Assembly: GCA_003141455.1 (NCBI GenBank)
Contig: PLMA01000038.1
Coordinates: 7,391 to 57,954, forward strand
Direction of reading: 5' to 3'
Length of the DNA: 50,564 nt
Source of the DNA: Chloroflexota bacterium
Lineage (GTDB): Bacteria; Chloroflexota; Limnocylindria; Limnocylindrales; CSP1-4
The notes under the pieces: model-generated
Told to the model about the DNA's origin: nothing
Databases searched by the model: none
Seen by the model: the letters and a program-made list of their open reading frames with translations, nothing else
Part shown: piece after piece, positions 1 to 7,938 of the stretch
Layout of the letters: every line of letters begins with the position of its first letter
How positions within the stretch are numbered: position 1 is the stretch's first letter
Translations under genes and position numbers: made by a program

Positions 1-228
1 TTCGTGCTCGCCTTCTCGGTCTTCCCTTCGGCCAACCTTGTCGGTGACCCAGCCGGTGAGACGCGGGTGATATCCATTGCGGCCTACCACGCCGCCTTCG
101 AGCAGTTCGACTATTCGATGGGCGCGGCGATCTCCATGATCATGGGCGCGGTCATGCTCTTGATCATCGGCCTCGTCCTGGGCTGGCGTAGCACGTTCTT
201 CCGTGGAGCCGCGGGAGCAAAGGGCTGA
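1..228 (+). CDS. ABC transporter permease, C-terminal end (partial)
   Basis: The reading frame is open at the left edge, so only the last 75 codons are seen. The visible part holds a final hydrophobic segment (about residues 38-60 of the fragment) and a short basic tail, as at the end of a binding-protein-dependent permease. Its TGA stop overlaps by one base the ATG of the next permease, which marks the two as a translationally coupled pair. The partner resembles PotB/PotC or AfuB-type permeases. The substrate cannot be read from this piece. Its position ahead of uronate genes suggests a sugar acid, which is inference. Confidence 0.75.
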   Translation, partial: FVLAFSVFPSANLVGDPAGETRVISIAAYHAAFEQFDYSMGAAISMIMGAVMLLIIGLVLGWRSTFFRGAAGAKG

Positions 229-1103
229 TGTCCACCGTGATGAATGCGCCCGCCACCGTCGCTCCGCCCGCTTCGAGAAGGCGTTTCCGGCCGACCAGCA
301 TCGGTGGCTGGCTCGTCTGGAGCCTGGTCGCGTTCTTCTTTATCAACCTCATCGCGCTCATCGCGACCGTGGTCCTCGACTCGTTCGCCACCACGTGGTT
401 TACCTCGTGGATCCCCGACGGCTTCACCACCGACTGGTACGGCACCGCCTGGTCCGACTTCGCCCTGACCGACGTGCTCACGGTGACCGCGCAAGTTGCG
501 ATCTCCGTCGTCGTCATCTCGGCGCTCATCGGCGTCCCGGCGGCCTACGCTCTGGCTCGGCGCAACTTCCCGGGCAAGCCGCTGGTGACCGTCCTCTTCC
601 TGCTGCCGATCCTCATTCCGCCGATCACATACGGCATTCCGCTTGCGACGGTGCTCTACAGGGTCCACATGGCGGGCAGCCTGCCGGGCGTGATCCTGGC
701 GAACCTCGTGCCGACGGTCCCGTTCGTCGTGCTCGTGATGATCCCCTTCATCGAGCAGATCGACCCCAAGATCGAGGCCGCAGCACGAATGTGCGGCGCC
801 GGCACCGCCACCATCTTCCTGCGCATCCTCGGGCCGCTCCTGATCCCGGGCATCCTCGCGGCGTCGATCCTGGTGCTCGTCCGGACGGTCGGCATGTTCG
901 AGCTGACCTTCCTGACGTCGGGCCCCGGCAGCTCGACCCTCGTCGTGGTCCTGTATGACGCTGTATTCGGGGCTGGGATACGGGCCCCCCAAGAAGTCGA
1001 CGCCATGGCCGTCATCTACACGGGCTCGATGCTCGTCCTCCTCGTCATTGCCCTGCGCTTCGTCAATCCGACTCAGCTTGTAACCCGCGTCGGCGGCCGC
1101 TGA
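228..1103 (+). CDS. ABC transporter permease (BPD_transp_1, PotC-like)
   Basis: A 291-residue inner-membrane permease with about six hydrophobic segments. The cytoplasmic EAA loop (EAAARMCGAG, residues 183-192, followed by a leucine/proline-rich stretch) contacts the ATPase and is the hallmark of importer permeases. The N-terminal 20 residues are polar and proline-rich. The ATG overlaps the stop of the preceding permease. The family (PotBC/AfuB/thiamine type) moves small charged solutes. Downstream hexuronate enzymes suggest a uronate or oligouronate substrate, but the binding protein and ATPase lie outside the window, so the substrate is open. Confidence 0.85.
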   Translation: MSTVMNAPATVAPPASRRRFRPTSIGGWLVWSLVAFFFINLIALIATVVLDSFATTWFTSWIPDGFTTDWYGTAWSDFALTDVLTVTAQVAISVVVISALIGVPAAYALARRNFPGKPLVTVLFLLPILIPPITYGIPLATVLYRVHMAGSLPGVILANLVPTVPFVVLVMIPFIEQIDPKIEAAARMCGAGTATIFLRILGPLLIPGILAASILVLVRTVGMFELTFLTSGPGSSTLVVVLYDAVFGAGIRAPQEVDAMAVIYTGSMLVLLVIALRFVNPTQLVTRVGGR

Positions 1104-1193
1104 GCCGAACCTGCATTTCCTCTCACCGCTTTCCGGCGGATGGAGGCCGCTCATCCCGACCGGGTCGCGGCCCGAGAGCTCGAAAGGATCGTC

Positions 1194-1946
1194 ATGACCC
1201 GTACCGTCGTTGCCCCTGAACGAGAAGGCGACCTCATCGGACTCGCTCTGGCGGAGCTCGACGCCGGCCAATCCTTCGAGTCGCCGGGTGAGCTCGAGAC
1301 GGTAATCGTCGTGCTCGGTGGCATAGTGGAGGTTGAGGCGGACGGCACATCGCTCGGGTCCGCGGGCGGCAGGTGGTCGGTCTTCGAAGGCCCCGGCTAC
1401 GCGGTCTACGCCCCAGCCGGAACGACTCTCCGCCTCGAGGCCAAGGGGCCTGCGCAGCTCGCCATCGCGACGGCGCCGACCGGCGAAGGTGCGCCGTCGA
1501 AGGCGCGGATCATCGGCCCCGGGGACCAGCGCCTTGCCGAGGTCGGCAAGGGAAACTGGAGCCGAAGCGTCCGGACGATCCTGGGCCCCGAGCACGCCGC
1601 GGGCCGGCTTCTTTTGGGCGAGACGATCAACCCGCCCGGCAACTGGTCCTCGTACCCGCCGCACAAGCACGACCGCGAGGCGCCGCCGGAGGAGGTCCGG
1701 CTCGAGGAGGTCTACCTCTTCAAGCTCGATCCGCCCGAGGGCTTCGGGATCCAGGTCCGGTACGACGAAGCGGGCACGGAGGCGTTCGCAGTTCGCGACG
1801 GCGACGCGGCCGTCATCCGGAGCGGATATCACCCGGTCGTGGCGGCTCCCGGATATTCGCTCTACTACCTGTGGATCATGGCCGGCGACGGCCGTCAGAT
1901 GATTCCCCACTTCGACCCGGCCCATGCCTGGGTCCAGGAGTCGTAG
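1194..1946 (+). CDS. KduI/IolB-family cupin isomerase
   Basis: A 250-residue bicupin of the KduI/IolB family (5-dehydro-4-deoxyuronate / 5-deoxyglucuronate isomerases). The C-terminal cupin carries the metal-binding style motif GNWSSYPPHKHD followed by PPEEVRLEEVYLF, typical of IolB. The start is placed at 1194 because AAAGGA (1183-1188) precedes it with 5-nt spacing; an in-frame ATG at 1140 has no ribosome site. No other inositol genes are present. It abuts a tagaturonate epimerase gene (2-nt gap), so a uronate ketol-isomerase role, replacing UxaC, is more likely here than inositol breakdown. That is inference; E. coli KduI is known to act on galacturonate and glucuronate. Confidence 0.8.
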   Translation: MTRTVVAPEREGDLIGLALAELDAGQSFESPGELETVIVVLGGIVEVEADGTSLGSAGGRWSVFEGPGYAVYAPAGTTLRLEAKGPAQLAIATAPTGEGAPSKARIIGPGDQRLAEVGKGNWSRSVRTILGPEHAAGRLLLGETINPPGNWSSYPPHKHDREAPPEEVRLEEVYLFKLDPPEGFGIQVRYDEAGTEAFAVRDGDAAVIRSGYHPVVAAPGYSLYYLWIMAGDGRQMIPHFDPAHAWVQES

Positions 1947-1948
1947 GC

Positions 1949-3508
1949 ATGGCAGCGGGCATACCTGCCGGCGACCGAGGGACGGGCGAGGCAGGCTTGA
2001 GCGACGCGATCGGAGCGCTTCGGCAGGCAGGCGCCCTGGAGGAGTCTCTCACCGAAGTCGACGGCGGCGCGGTGGGGGTTCGGGCGGCGGACCGAGGCTG
2101 GCAAGTCCTCGCCTGGGCCCCGATCGGCGCCCTGTCGCCGAACGGTATTGCCGGCCGCCCAACGGAGCTCCGCGGTGGGACGCTTGTCGCCGGGGATCCC
2201 GATCACGGAAATGCGGCGGCGTTGCGTGGCCTGATCCCGTGGCTCCGTCCGCGGCTCATCGGCGAGGCAACCTCCGCCGGCGTTGGGGATCGGTTGGGAA
2301 TCGCGACGCCCGGCCATGTTGCCGCGTTCCGTGCCAACCCGGGCGTCGTCCCGGTGCTCGCCCAGCAGTCCGCCCGCGAACTGGTGCGGACCGGTCGATC
2401 GTTCCGCGACGTGGTTGATGCCGCCACGTTCGGGGCCCTGGCCGCCGGATGGCGCGAGGGGTTCGGGGCGGACGCCGACCACCTCAAGTCGATCGGCGAC
2501 ATCGACGCGGGGATCGACGCCGGTTGCAGGATGTTCACCGCCGATCCCATCGAGCTGGTGCCCGACCTGCCGGCCGACGCGCCGGAAAGGGCGATCTCCG
2601 CGGCCTTTGGGGCGATCCCGTGGGCCGACCTGGAGGACGACGCGACCTCGTTCGCGGCCCGCTATCCCGGTCGCTTGGATCTCGAATCCGGCCCGCTCGA
2701 GCTGCCGGCGGCCGGCCTCCGCGCCGCCGCGGCGAGGTTCGGGGCCGCGGTCGTCCAGGTCGCGGCGATGTACCGCCACCTGGCCGCGGTGCTAGACGCG
2801 GGCTCGTTCGAGTTTGAGGTGGCCGTCGACGAGATCGAGTTCCGGACTACGCCTGTCGATCACGTCTACCTGGCGACCGAGCTGCACCGGCTCGGCGTCC
2901 GCTGGGTCAGCTTCGCCCCGCGTTTCGTCGGCGAATTCGAGAAGGGGATCGACTTCCTCGGCGATCGGGCCGAGCTGGAAGCGGACCTCGAGGTCCATGC
3001 CGCGATCGCCCGCAGCCTGGGCGACTACAAGCTGAGCGTCCACTCGGGCTCCGACAAGTTCTCGATCTACGAAGCCGTGGCCCGCGCCACGCGCGACCGG
3101 GTCCACCTCAAGACTTCGGGCACGAGCTATCTGGTGGCTCTCCAAACGATCGCCGCGGCCGACCCTGAGCTGATGCGCCGGATCTGGCGGGTGGCGCTGG
3201 AGGCGTATACGACGGCCCGGGCGAGCTATCACGTCTCGGCGGCACTGGCCGGCGTGCCGTCGCCGGACGCCGCGTCGGCCGCGGTGCTCGCCGGTCTGCT
3301 CGACGACCCGAACACTCGCGAGATCCTCCACGTCACGTACGGCGCGGTACTCCATGGCGCCGATGTCGGGCTCGGCGACGGCCTTCGGGCCGCCATCTGG
3401 GCCCGGCGCGTGGAGTACTGGGCCAACCTCGAGGCCCACATCGGCCGCCACCTGCGGCCGTTCTCACAAGCCGCCGCACGGTCGGCCGCGAAAGGAGCAA
3501 CTCGATGA
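1949..3508 (+). CDS. uxaE: UxaE-type tagaturonate/fructuronate epimerase
   Basis: A 519-residue protein recognised as the UxaE family (described from Thermotoga maritima), which interconverts D-tagaturonate and D-fructuronate and so joins the galacturonate and glucuronate branches. Recognisable conserved blocks are GDRLGIATPGH (113-123), ADHLKSIGDIDAGIDAGCRMFTADP (176-200) and KLSVHSGSDKFSIYE (from about residue 361). Length agrees with the family, about 480-520 residues. The ATG at 1949 lies 2 nt after the isomerase stop. The frame stays open 192 codons further upstream inside the isomerase gene, but that part is only a shadow. The 3' end overlaps the SDR gene by ATGA. Confidence 0.85.
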   Translation: MAAGIPAGDRGTGEAGLSDAIGALRQAGALEESLTEVDGGAVGVRAADRGWQVLAWAPIGALSPNGIAGRPTELRGGTLVAGDPDHGNAAALRGLIPWLRPRLIGEATSAGVGDRLGIATPGHVAAFRANPGVVPVLAQQSARELVRTGRSFRDVVDAATFGALAAGWREGFGADADHLKSIGDIDAGIDAGCRMFTADPIELVPDLPADAPERAISAAFGAIPWADLEDDATSFAARYPGRLDLESGPLELPAAGLRAAAARFGAAVVQVAAMYRHLAAVLDAGSFEFEVAVDEIEFRTTPVDHVYLATELHRLGVRWVSFAPRFVGEFEKGIDFLGDRAELEADLEVHAAIARSLGDYKLSVHSGSDKFSIYEAVARATRDRVHLKTSGTSYLVALQTIAAADPELMRRIWRVALEAYTTARASYHVSAALAGVPSPDAASAAVLAGLLDDPNTREILHVTYGAVLHGADVGLGDGLRAAIWARRVEYWANLEAHIGRHLRPFSQAAARSAAKGATR

Positions 3509-4308
3509 GCAGCGTCCCAGCTGCCGACTCGGCTTCCGGCACGGGCCTCTTCGACCTTACCGGCCGCGTTGCCGCCGTCGTCGGCGGCGCCGGCGTCCTC
3601 GGCGGTACGGTCTGCCATGGCTTCGGCGATGCCGGCGCCGCGATCGCGGTCCTGGATCGCTCGCAGGAGCGCGCCGACGAGCTCGTGGCGGCTCTCGGGG
3701 CAAAGGGCGTTCGGGCCGCCGCCTTTGTGCTGGACGCTTCCGATCGGGCGTCGGTGCAGGCCGCTCAGAAGGAGATCGAGGCCAAGCTCGGTCCTGTCGA
3801 CATCCTGGTCAACGCCGTCGGAATCAACAGTGGGACGCCGTTCTTCGAACTGGACCTGGAGGAGTGGCATCGCGTCCTGGACACGAACCTGACCTCGTGC
3901 CTGCTGGCCTGCCAGATCTTCGGCAAGGCGATGGTCGACCGCGGCGCCGGCGGTTCGATCATCAACTTCTCCTCGACCTCCTCGGAGGTGCCGCTCTCGC
4001 GCGTCCTCACTTATTCGGTGTCCAAGGCGGGGATCAACATCCTGACCCGCTACCTGGCCCGCGAGCTGGCGCCCCACAAGATCCGCGTCAACGCCATCGT
4101 GCCCGGGTTCTTCCCGGCCGAGCAGAACCGTAAGCTGCTCGACGACGCCCGCATCGAAGCGATCCTTCGACACACGCCTGCCGGCCGGCTCGGCGAGGCG
4201 GAGGAACTGGTCGGGACGATGATCTGGCTTGCCTCGGAGCGCGCTTCGGGGTTCGTGACCGGAGCGCTCATCCGCGTGGACGGTGGCTTCAGCGCGATGA
4301 CGATCTGA
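3505..4308 (+). CDS. SDR-family oxidoreductase, probable fructuronate reductase
   Basis: A 267-residue classical short-chain dehydrogenase. It has the dinucleotide-binding glycine motif GGAGVLGG (27-34), the NAVG block at 103-106, an active-site serine in FSSTSSE (about 157-161), and the YxxxK pair Y170/K174. The C-terminal half (VPGFFPAEQNR, then a flexible lid) fits the D-mannonate/fructuronate or gluconate 5-dehydrogenase-like SDRs. Its ATG overlaps the uxaE stop, with AAAGGAG at 3491-3497 as ribosome site. In this operon the likely reaction is NAD(P)H reduction of fructuronate to mannonate, the next step after UxaE. The substrate is inferred from context. Confidence 0.8.
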   Translation: MSSVPAADSASGTGLFDLTGRVAAVVGGAGVLGGTVCHGFGDAGAAIAVLDRSQERADELVAALGAKGVRAAAFVLDASDRASVQAAQKEIEAKLGPVDILVNAVGINSGTPFFELDLEEWHRVLDTNLTSCLLACQIFGKAMVDRGAGGSIINFSSTSSEVPLSRVLTYSVSKAGINILTRYLARELAPHKIRVNAIVPGFFPAEQNRKLLDDARIEAILRHTPAGRLGEAEELVGTMIWLASERASGFVTGALIRVDGGFSAMTI

Positions 4309-4323
4309 GGCCCGGCGGCATCG

Positions 4324-5136
4324 TCAGGCTACGCGGCCCCTGGCGATGAGAGCGCCGACCGCGCCGGCCCCTACGCCGTCGTCGATGCCGACGACCGCCA
4401 CTCCGGGCGCGCACGATGAGAGCATCGCCAGCAGGGCGCTCAACCCGCCGAACGAAGCGCCGTAACCGACGCTCGTAGGGCAGGCGATAACCGGGACGCG
4501 AGCCAGACCGCCGACGACGCTGGCCAGCGCCGCGTCCATGCCGGCAACCACCACGATCGCGTCCGCCTGCTCGATCTCGGGCAGCTCGCCGAGCAGCCGG
4601 TGGAGCCCGGCCACGCCGACGTCGGCGACCATGCGGACATCGGTCCCCAGGAGCGAGGCGACCGTCTCGGCCTCCTCCGCTACCGGCAGATCCGAGGTTC
4701 CCGCGGTGAGCACGAGCAGCCGGCCGCGACTTTCGGGAACGGCGCGTGGGATGGCCAGCAACCCGGGACGCTCGCGCCAGATGGTCTCCAAGCGGCGCTC
4801 CGCGGCGAGGGCACGGATGGCGGCGGCATCTTCGGCCGCGACCCGGGTTACCACGACGCTCGATTCGTCGTGGTCGAGCTGTGCCTCGACGATCGCGAGC
4901 AGCTGCTCTCTGGTCTTGCCCGGCGCGTAGACGAATTCCACGACACCCTGACGAAGGTTCCGATGGTGATCCACCCGGGCGAAGCCGAGGTCGCTGAATG
5001 GCAACCGGCGCAACGACTCGAGTGCCGCCTCGACCGGGACGCTACCTCCGGCTACGCCCGTCAGCAGCTCCGCCAGCGCCGCGGTGTAGGCGTCCCGGGC
5101 TGATTCCACCGGCGCCTTCGTATCATCCGTACGCAT
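4324..5136 (-). CDS. larB: Nickel-pincer cofactor biosynthesis protein LarB
   Basis: A 270-residue LarB, related in its C-terminal half to PurE (AIR carboxylase). In the NPN pathway LarB carboxylates and hydrolyses nicotinic acid adenine dinucleotide to pyridinium-3,5-biscarboxylic acid mononucleotide. Visible signatures are TAGTSDLPVAEEAETVA, VVAGMDAALASVVGGL and CPTSVGYGASFGGLSALLAML followed by GIDDGVGAGAVGALI, all typical of LarB. It overlaps the end of larE by 14 nt, so the pair is one transcript. It converges with the SDR gene, leaving a gap of only 15 nt. Confidence 0.92.
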   Translation of the reverse strand: MRTDDTKAPVESARDAYTAALAELLTGVAGGSVPVEAALESLRRLPFSDLGFARVDHHRNLRQGVVEFVYAPGKTREQLLAIVEAQLDHDESSVVVTRVAAEDAAAIRALAAERRLETIWRERPGLLAIPRAVPESRGRLLVLTAGTSDLPVAEEAETVASLLGTDVRMVADVGVAGLHRLLGELPEIEQADAIVVVAGMDAALASVVGGLARVPVIACPTSVGYGASFGGLSALLAMLSSCAPGVAVVGIDDGVGAGAVGALIARGRVA

Positions 5137-6055
5137 TCAGGCTGTCTCCCGCGCCGGTCCCCGCGTACTCCGCCGGCGACCAGCTCTCGAACCCAAGCTC
5201 GACCAGATGGGCGCGAACGTCTGCCGACTGACTCCGCAAGTTCTCCAGGTCGCCGGCTTCGACCTCGACTCGGGCATGACTGCCAAAGTCGCGGACGCGC
5301 ACCTGGCGGAAGCCGAGGCCCCTGAGGGCGAGTTCGGCCGCCTCGACCCGCCGCAGCCGCCCGGCCGTGATGAGCTCCCCGAAAGGGATACGGCTGGCCA
5401 GGCACGCCGAGGCGGGCCGGTCCCAGCCGTCGACGCCGATCGAGCGCGCCAGGGCGCGCAGCTGCTCCTTGTCGATGCCGGCTTCGGCCAGAGGCGAGCG
5501 CACGCCCAGCTGGGACGCGGCCGTCATTCCGGGCCGGTCGGCCCGCCGGGTGTCCGAGGCGTTCGTGCCGTCGACGACCCAAGCGTAACCCTCGGCCCGC
5601 GCGATCGCTGCGGCGGCGCCGTACACCTCGAGCTTGCAGTAGTAGCAGCGTGACCGCGGGTTACGGGCGTAGCGGGGGTCGTCGAGCTCCTTGGTGGCGA
5701 TGGTCCGCCAACGTGCCCCGTGGCGGCCCGCCTCATTCGCGGCCGCCGCCGCGTCGACGCGATCCCAGGCCGGCACCGCGGCCGAGTCGGCGGTGAGAGC
5801 CAGGCAGCGCTCGCCCAGGAGGGGAGACGCAACCGCGAGCAGGAAGCTCGAGTCGATCCCTCCGGAGAGCGCCAGGACGCACGAGCCCAGACCGTCGACG
5901 ATCTCGAGCAGTTTCTCGAAGCGCTCGGTTGCGATGGGGTCGCTCGCGGCCGGCCCGCTTCGGACCAGCTCCATCAGGGCTCGCCGCGGCGAGCCATCGG
6001 TCGTCCGGGCTGGGTCAGTCGCCGGCATGTCGATGGGCAAGCGGCGACCGGTCAT
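5123..6055 (-). CDS. larE: ATP-dependent sulfur transferase LarE
   Basis: A 310-residue PP-loop ATPase (SGGIDSS, residues 64-70) that adenylates the carboxylates of the LarB product and adds sulfur to them. The signature RCYYCK supplies C137 and C140, and PASACLASRIPFG supplies C218. Lactobacillus LarE has only the last cysteine and sacrifices its sulfur. LarE proteins with all three cysteines are reported to carry a [4Fe-4S] cluster and work catalytically, so this one probably belongs to the cluster type. The ATG at 6055 fits the family; about 35 N-terminal residues are extra and low in conservation. Confidence 0.92.
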   Translation of the reverse strand: MTGRRLPIDMPATDPARTTDGSPRRALMELVRSGPAASDPIATERFEKLLEIVDGLGSCVLALSGGIDSSFLLAVASPLLGERCLALTADSAAVPAWDRVDAAAAANEAGRHGARWRTIATKELDDPRYARNPRSRCYYCKLEVYGAAAAIARAEGYAWVVDGTNASDTRRADRPGMTAASQLGVRSPLAEAGIDKEQLRALARSIGVDGWDRPASACLASRIPFGELITAGRLRRVEAAELALRGLGFRQVRVRDFGSHARVEVEAGDLENLRSQSADVRAHLVELGFESWSPAEYAGTGAGDSLNAYG

Positions 6056-6085
6056 GGAGCTGTGGTGTGGGCATCGGCCACGTGA

Positions 6086-6100
6086 CGATACAACCTATCG
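6086..6100. promoter_or_regulatory. Inverted repeat in the larE/larA divergent promoter region
   Basis: CGATA, 5-nt centre, TATCG forms a perfect 15-bp inverted repeat 31 nt upstream of larE and about 140 nt upstream of the larA-like gene. It sits in the only intergenic region (183 nt) shared by both transcripts. A regulator-binding site is possible; I see no partner regulator nearby. Low confidence. Confidence 0.25.
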
Positions 6101-6238
6101 GCCGACTGCGCCCCGAGGGCACGGGGGCACCTGGGCGGTCGGTCGGTGTAGAGTGGAGGCGTCGTCCGCCGATAGCGCCGCGGCGGAGAAGAAGCCCGGT
6201 TACGAACCTTTGGAGCCCTCTGGAGGCAAGCCCCCTCG

Positions 6239-7612
6239 ATGCACCACGAGAAGGCCCAACACGCCGCGCTCACGCCCGAAGCGCTGGCCGACCCGCCTTT
6301 CCCAGCCGGCTCAACCTTGCCGCAGCCGGTCGCCGGCCGTGAGCCATTCGCCGAATTCATGACGGGCAAGCTGCCGCCGTGGGCCCTCGTCCGGCATCGA
6401 ATGGATGCGGCCGAGGTGGCCGATGTGGCCGCGGCCGTCAAGGTGGCGCTCGATCCCGTCCGAAGCGCGATCGCGCCCGGCTCGCGGGTCTGCCTGGCGG
6501 TGGGTAGCCGGGGCATAGACAGGATCGACGAGGTCGTTCGGGCCGCCGTTTCGTGGGTCCGCTCCGTCGGCGCCGAGGTCTTCGTCGTCCCGGCAATGGG
6601 CAGCCACGGCGGCGCCACGCCGGAGGGCCAGCTGGAAGTCCTGGCCTCGTACGGCATAACCCCGGAATCGATCGGCTGCGAGATCCGGTCCAGCATGGAA
6701 ACCGTGGAGCTGGGAGAGGTCCGCCCCGGCGTGCCCGTCTTCGTCGACCGCAACGCCCTCGAAGGCGCCGACGTGATCGTCCCGGTCAACCGCGTCAAGC
6801 CTCACACGGACTTCACCGGCGAGGTCGAGAGCGGCCTCATGAAGATGATCGCCATCGGCCTGGGCAAGCAGCGGGGCGCCGACACGTTCCACCGCCAGGG
6901 CTTCGCCACCTTCCACGAGCTCATCCCGGCCGTCGCGGAGTTCACCGTTTCGAAGGTGAACATCCCCTTCGGTCTGGCGCTCGTCGAGAACGGCTACGCC
7001 AGGTTATGGCGAATCGAGGCGGTGCCGCGCGACCGGATCTGGGACCGAGAGCGGGAGCTGCTGGTGATGGCCCGAGATCGGATGGCCAGGCTGCCCCTCG
7101 GTAGCATCGATGTGCTTGTGCTCGACTACATCGGCAAGGACATCAGCGGCCTGGGGATGGATTCCAATGTCGTGGGCCGCTACTACAAGGGGCCGACCGG
7201 TGCGGGCCCGAGCATCCAGAGGATCGTCGTCCGCGACCTGACCGCCGAGACCGAAGGCAACGCCGTCGGCATCGGCATGGCCGACGTCGTGCTGCGTCGT
7301 GCGGTCGAAAAGATGGACGCCCACAAGACGTACATGAACTGCATCACTGCCAAGACTCCGGAGGGCGCGCGCGTCCCGCTGACTGTGGACACGGACCGCC
7401 AGGCACTCTCCGTCGCCATCGCCAGCTGCCTCAAGGTCGAGCCGCCCGATGCCCGGATCGTCAGGATCCGCGACACCAAGCACCTCGGGCTTCTCTACGT
7501 CAGCCGGCCGGCGATCGAGGAAGTGCTTGCGACGGGGCGCTGCGAGATCGTTCGGCCGCTCGAGGCGGTCGAGTTCGACGGCGACGGGATGTTCGCTTCA
7601 CCCACGGAGTAG
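6239..7612 (+). CDS. LarA-like nickel-pincer racemase/epimerase (DUF2088)
   Basis: A 457-residue LarA homologue. The ligand set can be aligned by spacing with lactate racemase. H123 is in GSHGGATPEG and H189 in NRVKPHTDFTG, exactly 66 apart like H108 and H174 of Lactobacillus LarA. K202 in SGLMKMIA is the probable NPN-anchoring lysine, and H218 in ADTFHRQG the probable nickel ligand. The family includes lactate, malate and hydroxyglutarate racemases and sugar-acid 2-epimerases. GGAGG at 6222-6226 lies 12 nt before the ATG. It is divergent from larEB and adjoins uronate genes, so a sugar-acid epimerase is plausible. The substrate is not determinable from sequence alone. Confidence 0.87.
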   Translation: MHHEKAQHAALTPEALADPPFPAGSTLPQPVAGREPFAEFMTGKLPPWALVRHRMDAAEVADVAAAVKVALDPVRSAIAPGSRVCLAVGSRGIDRIDEVVRAAVSWVRSVGAEVFVVPAMGSHGGATPEGQLEVLASYGITPESIGCEIRSSMETVELGEVRPGVPVFVDRNALEGADVIVPVNRVKPHTDFTGEVESGLMKMIAIGLGKQRGADTFHRQGFATFHELIPAVAEFTVSKVNIPFGLALVENGYARLWRIEAVPRDRIWDRERELLVMARDRMARLPLGSIDVLVLDYIGKDISGLGMDSNVVGRYYKGPTGAGPSIQRIVVRDLTAETEGNAVGIGMADVVLRRAVEKMDAHKTYMNCITAKTPEGARVPLTVDTDRQALSVAIASCLKVEPPDARIVRIRDTKHLGLLYVSRPAIEEVLATGRCEIVRPLEAVEFDGDGMFASPTE

Positions 7613-7938
7613 GAGGGCGCTCGCGAAGAGAATCCGGTCGTCTCGGCCGTCGAGAGCTCGCGGCGCCGCATTCCCGCAGCAGCCACGCACCGTCGAGGTT
7701 CCGCGAGGTCGCATCAACGACCAGTGCTTAGGGGTAGCGACCAGCCTGCCCGGAGGTGGAGGTGCGACCAGATAGTATCCTACTCGCCAGTACCAGCCGT
7801 CAATTGGACAGTTGCCCACTTTGACGGCGGACCCCCCAAGGTGAATGCTGTCCGCAACTTCGGTGCGCTGCCCGAAACTTTCGACGCGGGCCGCTCCGGC
7901 AAGCCGTCACGGGGAGTCTTGGGAAGAGGAGTCTTGGG
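7613..7938 (+). promoter_or_regulatory. Leader/promoter region of the secreted xylanase (no gene seen)
   Basis: This 326-nt gap holds no convincing ORF. It contains an inverted repeat CCGTCAA / TTGACGG (7797-7803 and 7821-7827, 17-nt centre) and the perfect operator-like palindrome at 7873-7883. Near the start codon, AGAGGAGT (about 7925-7932) serves as ribosome site. I could not place a clear -35/-10 pair. Confidence 0.5.
7873..7883. promoter_or_regulatory. LacI-family operator (CGAAACTTTCG) upstream of xylanase
   Basis: CGAAACTTTCG is a perfect palindrome around a central C, 55 nt before the xylanase start codon. The same 11-bp box is known upstream of xylanase genes in Streptomyces and relatives, where LacI-family repressors (XlnR/BxlR type) bind it. 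The convergent LacI regulator just beyond this gene (12930-13979) is the obvious candidate to bind it. The site is read directly; the pairing with that regulator is inference. Confidence 0.65.

Noticed and set aside
111..1925. 604-codon open frame on the minus strand opposite the permease and isomerase genes
   Set aside because: Its translation is Arg/Asp/Gly-rich with no domain and it lies fully antisense to three well-recognised genes; a GC-rich shadow frame.
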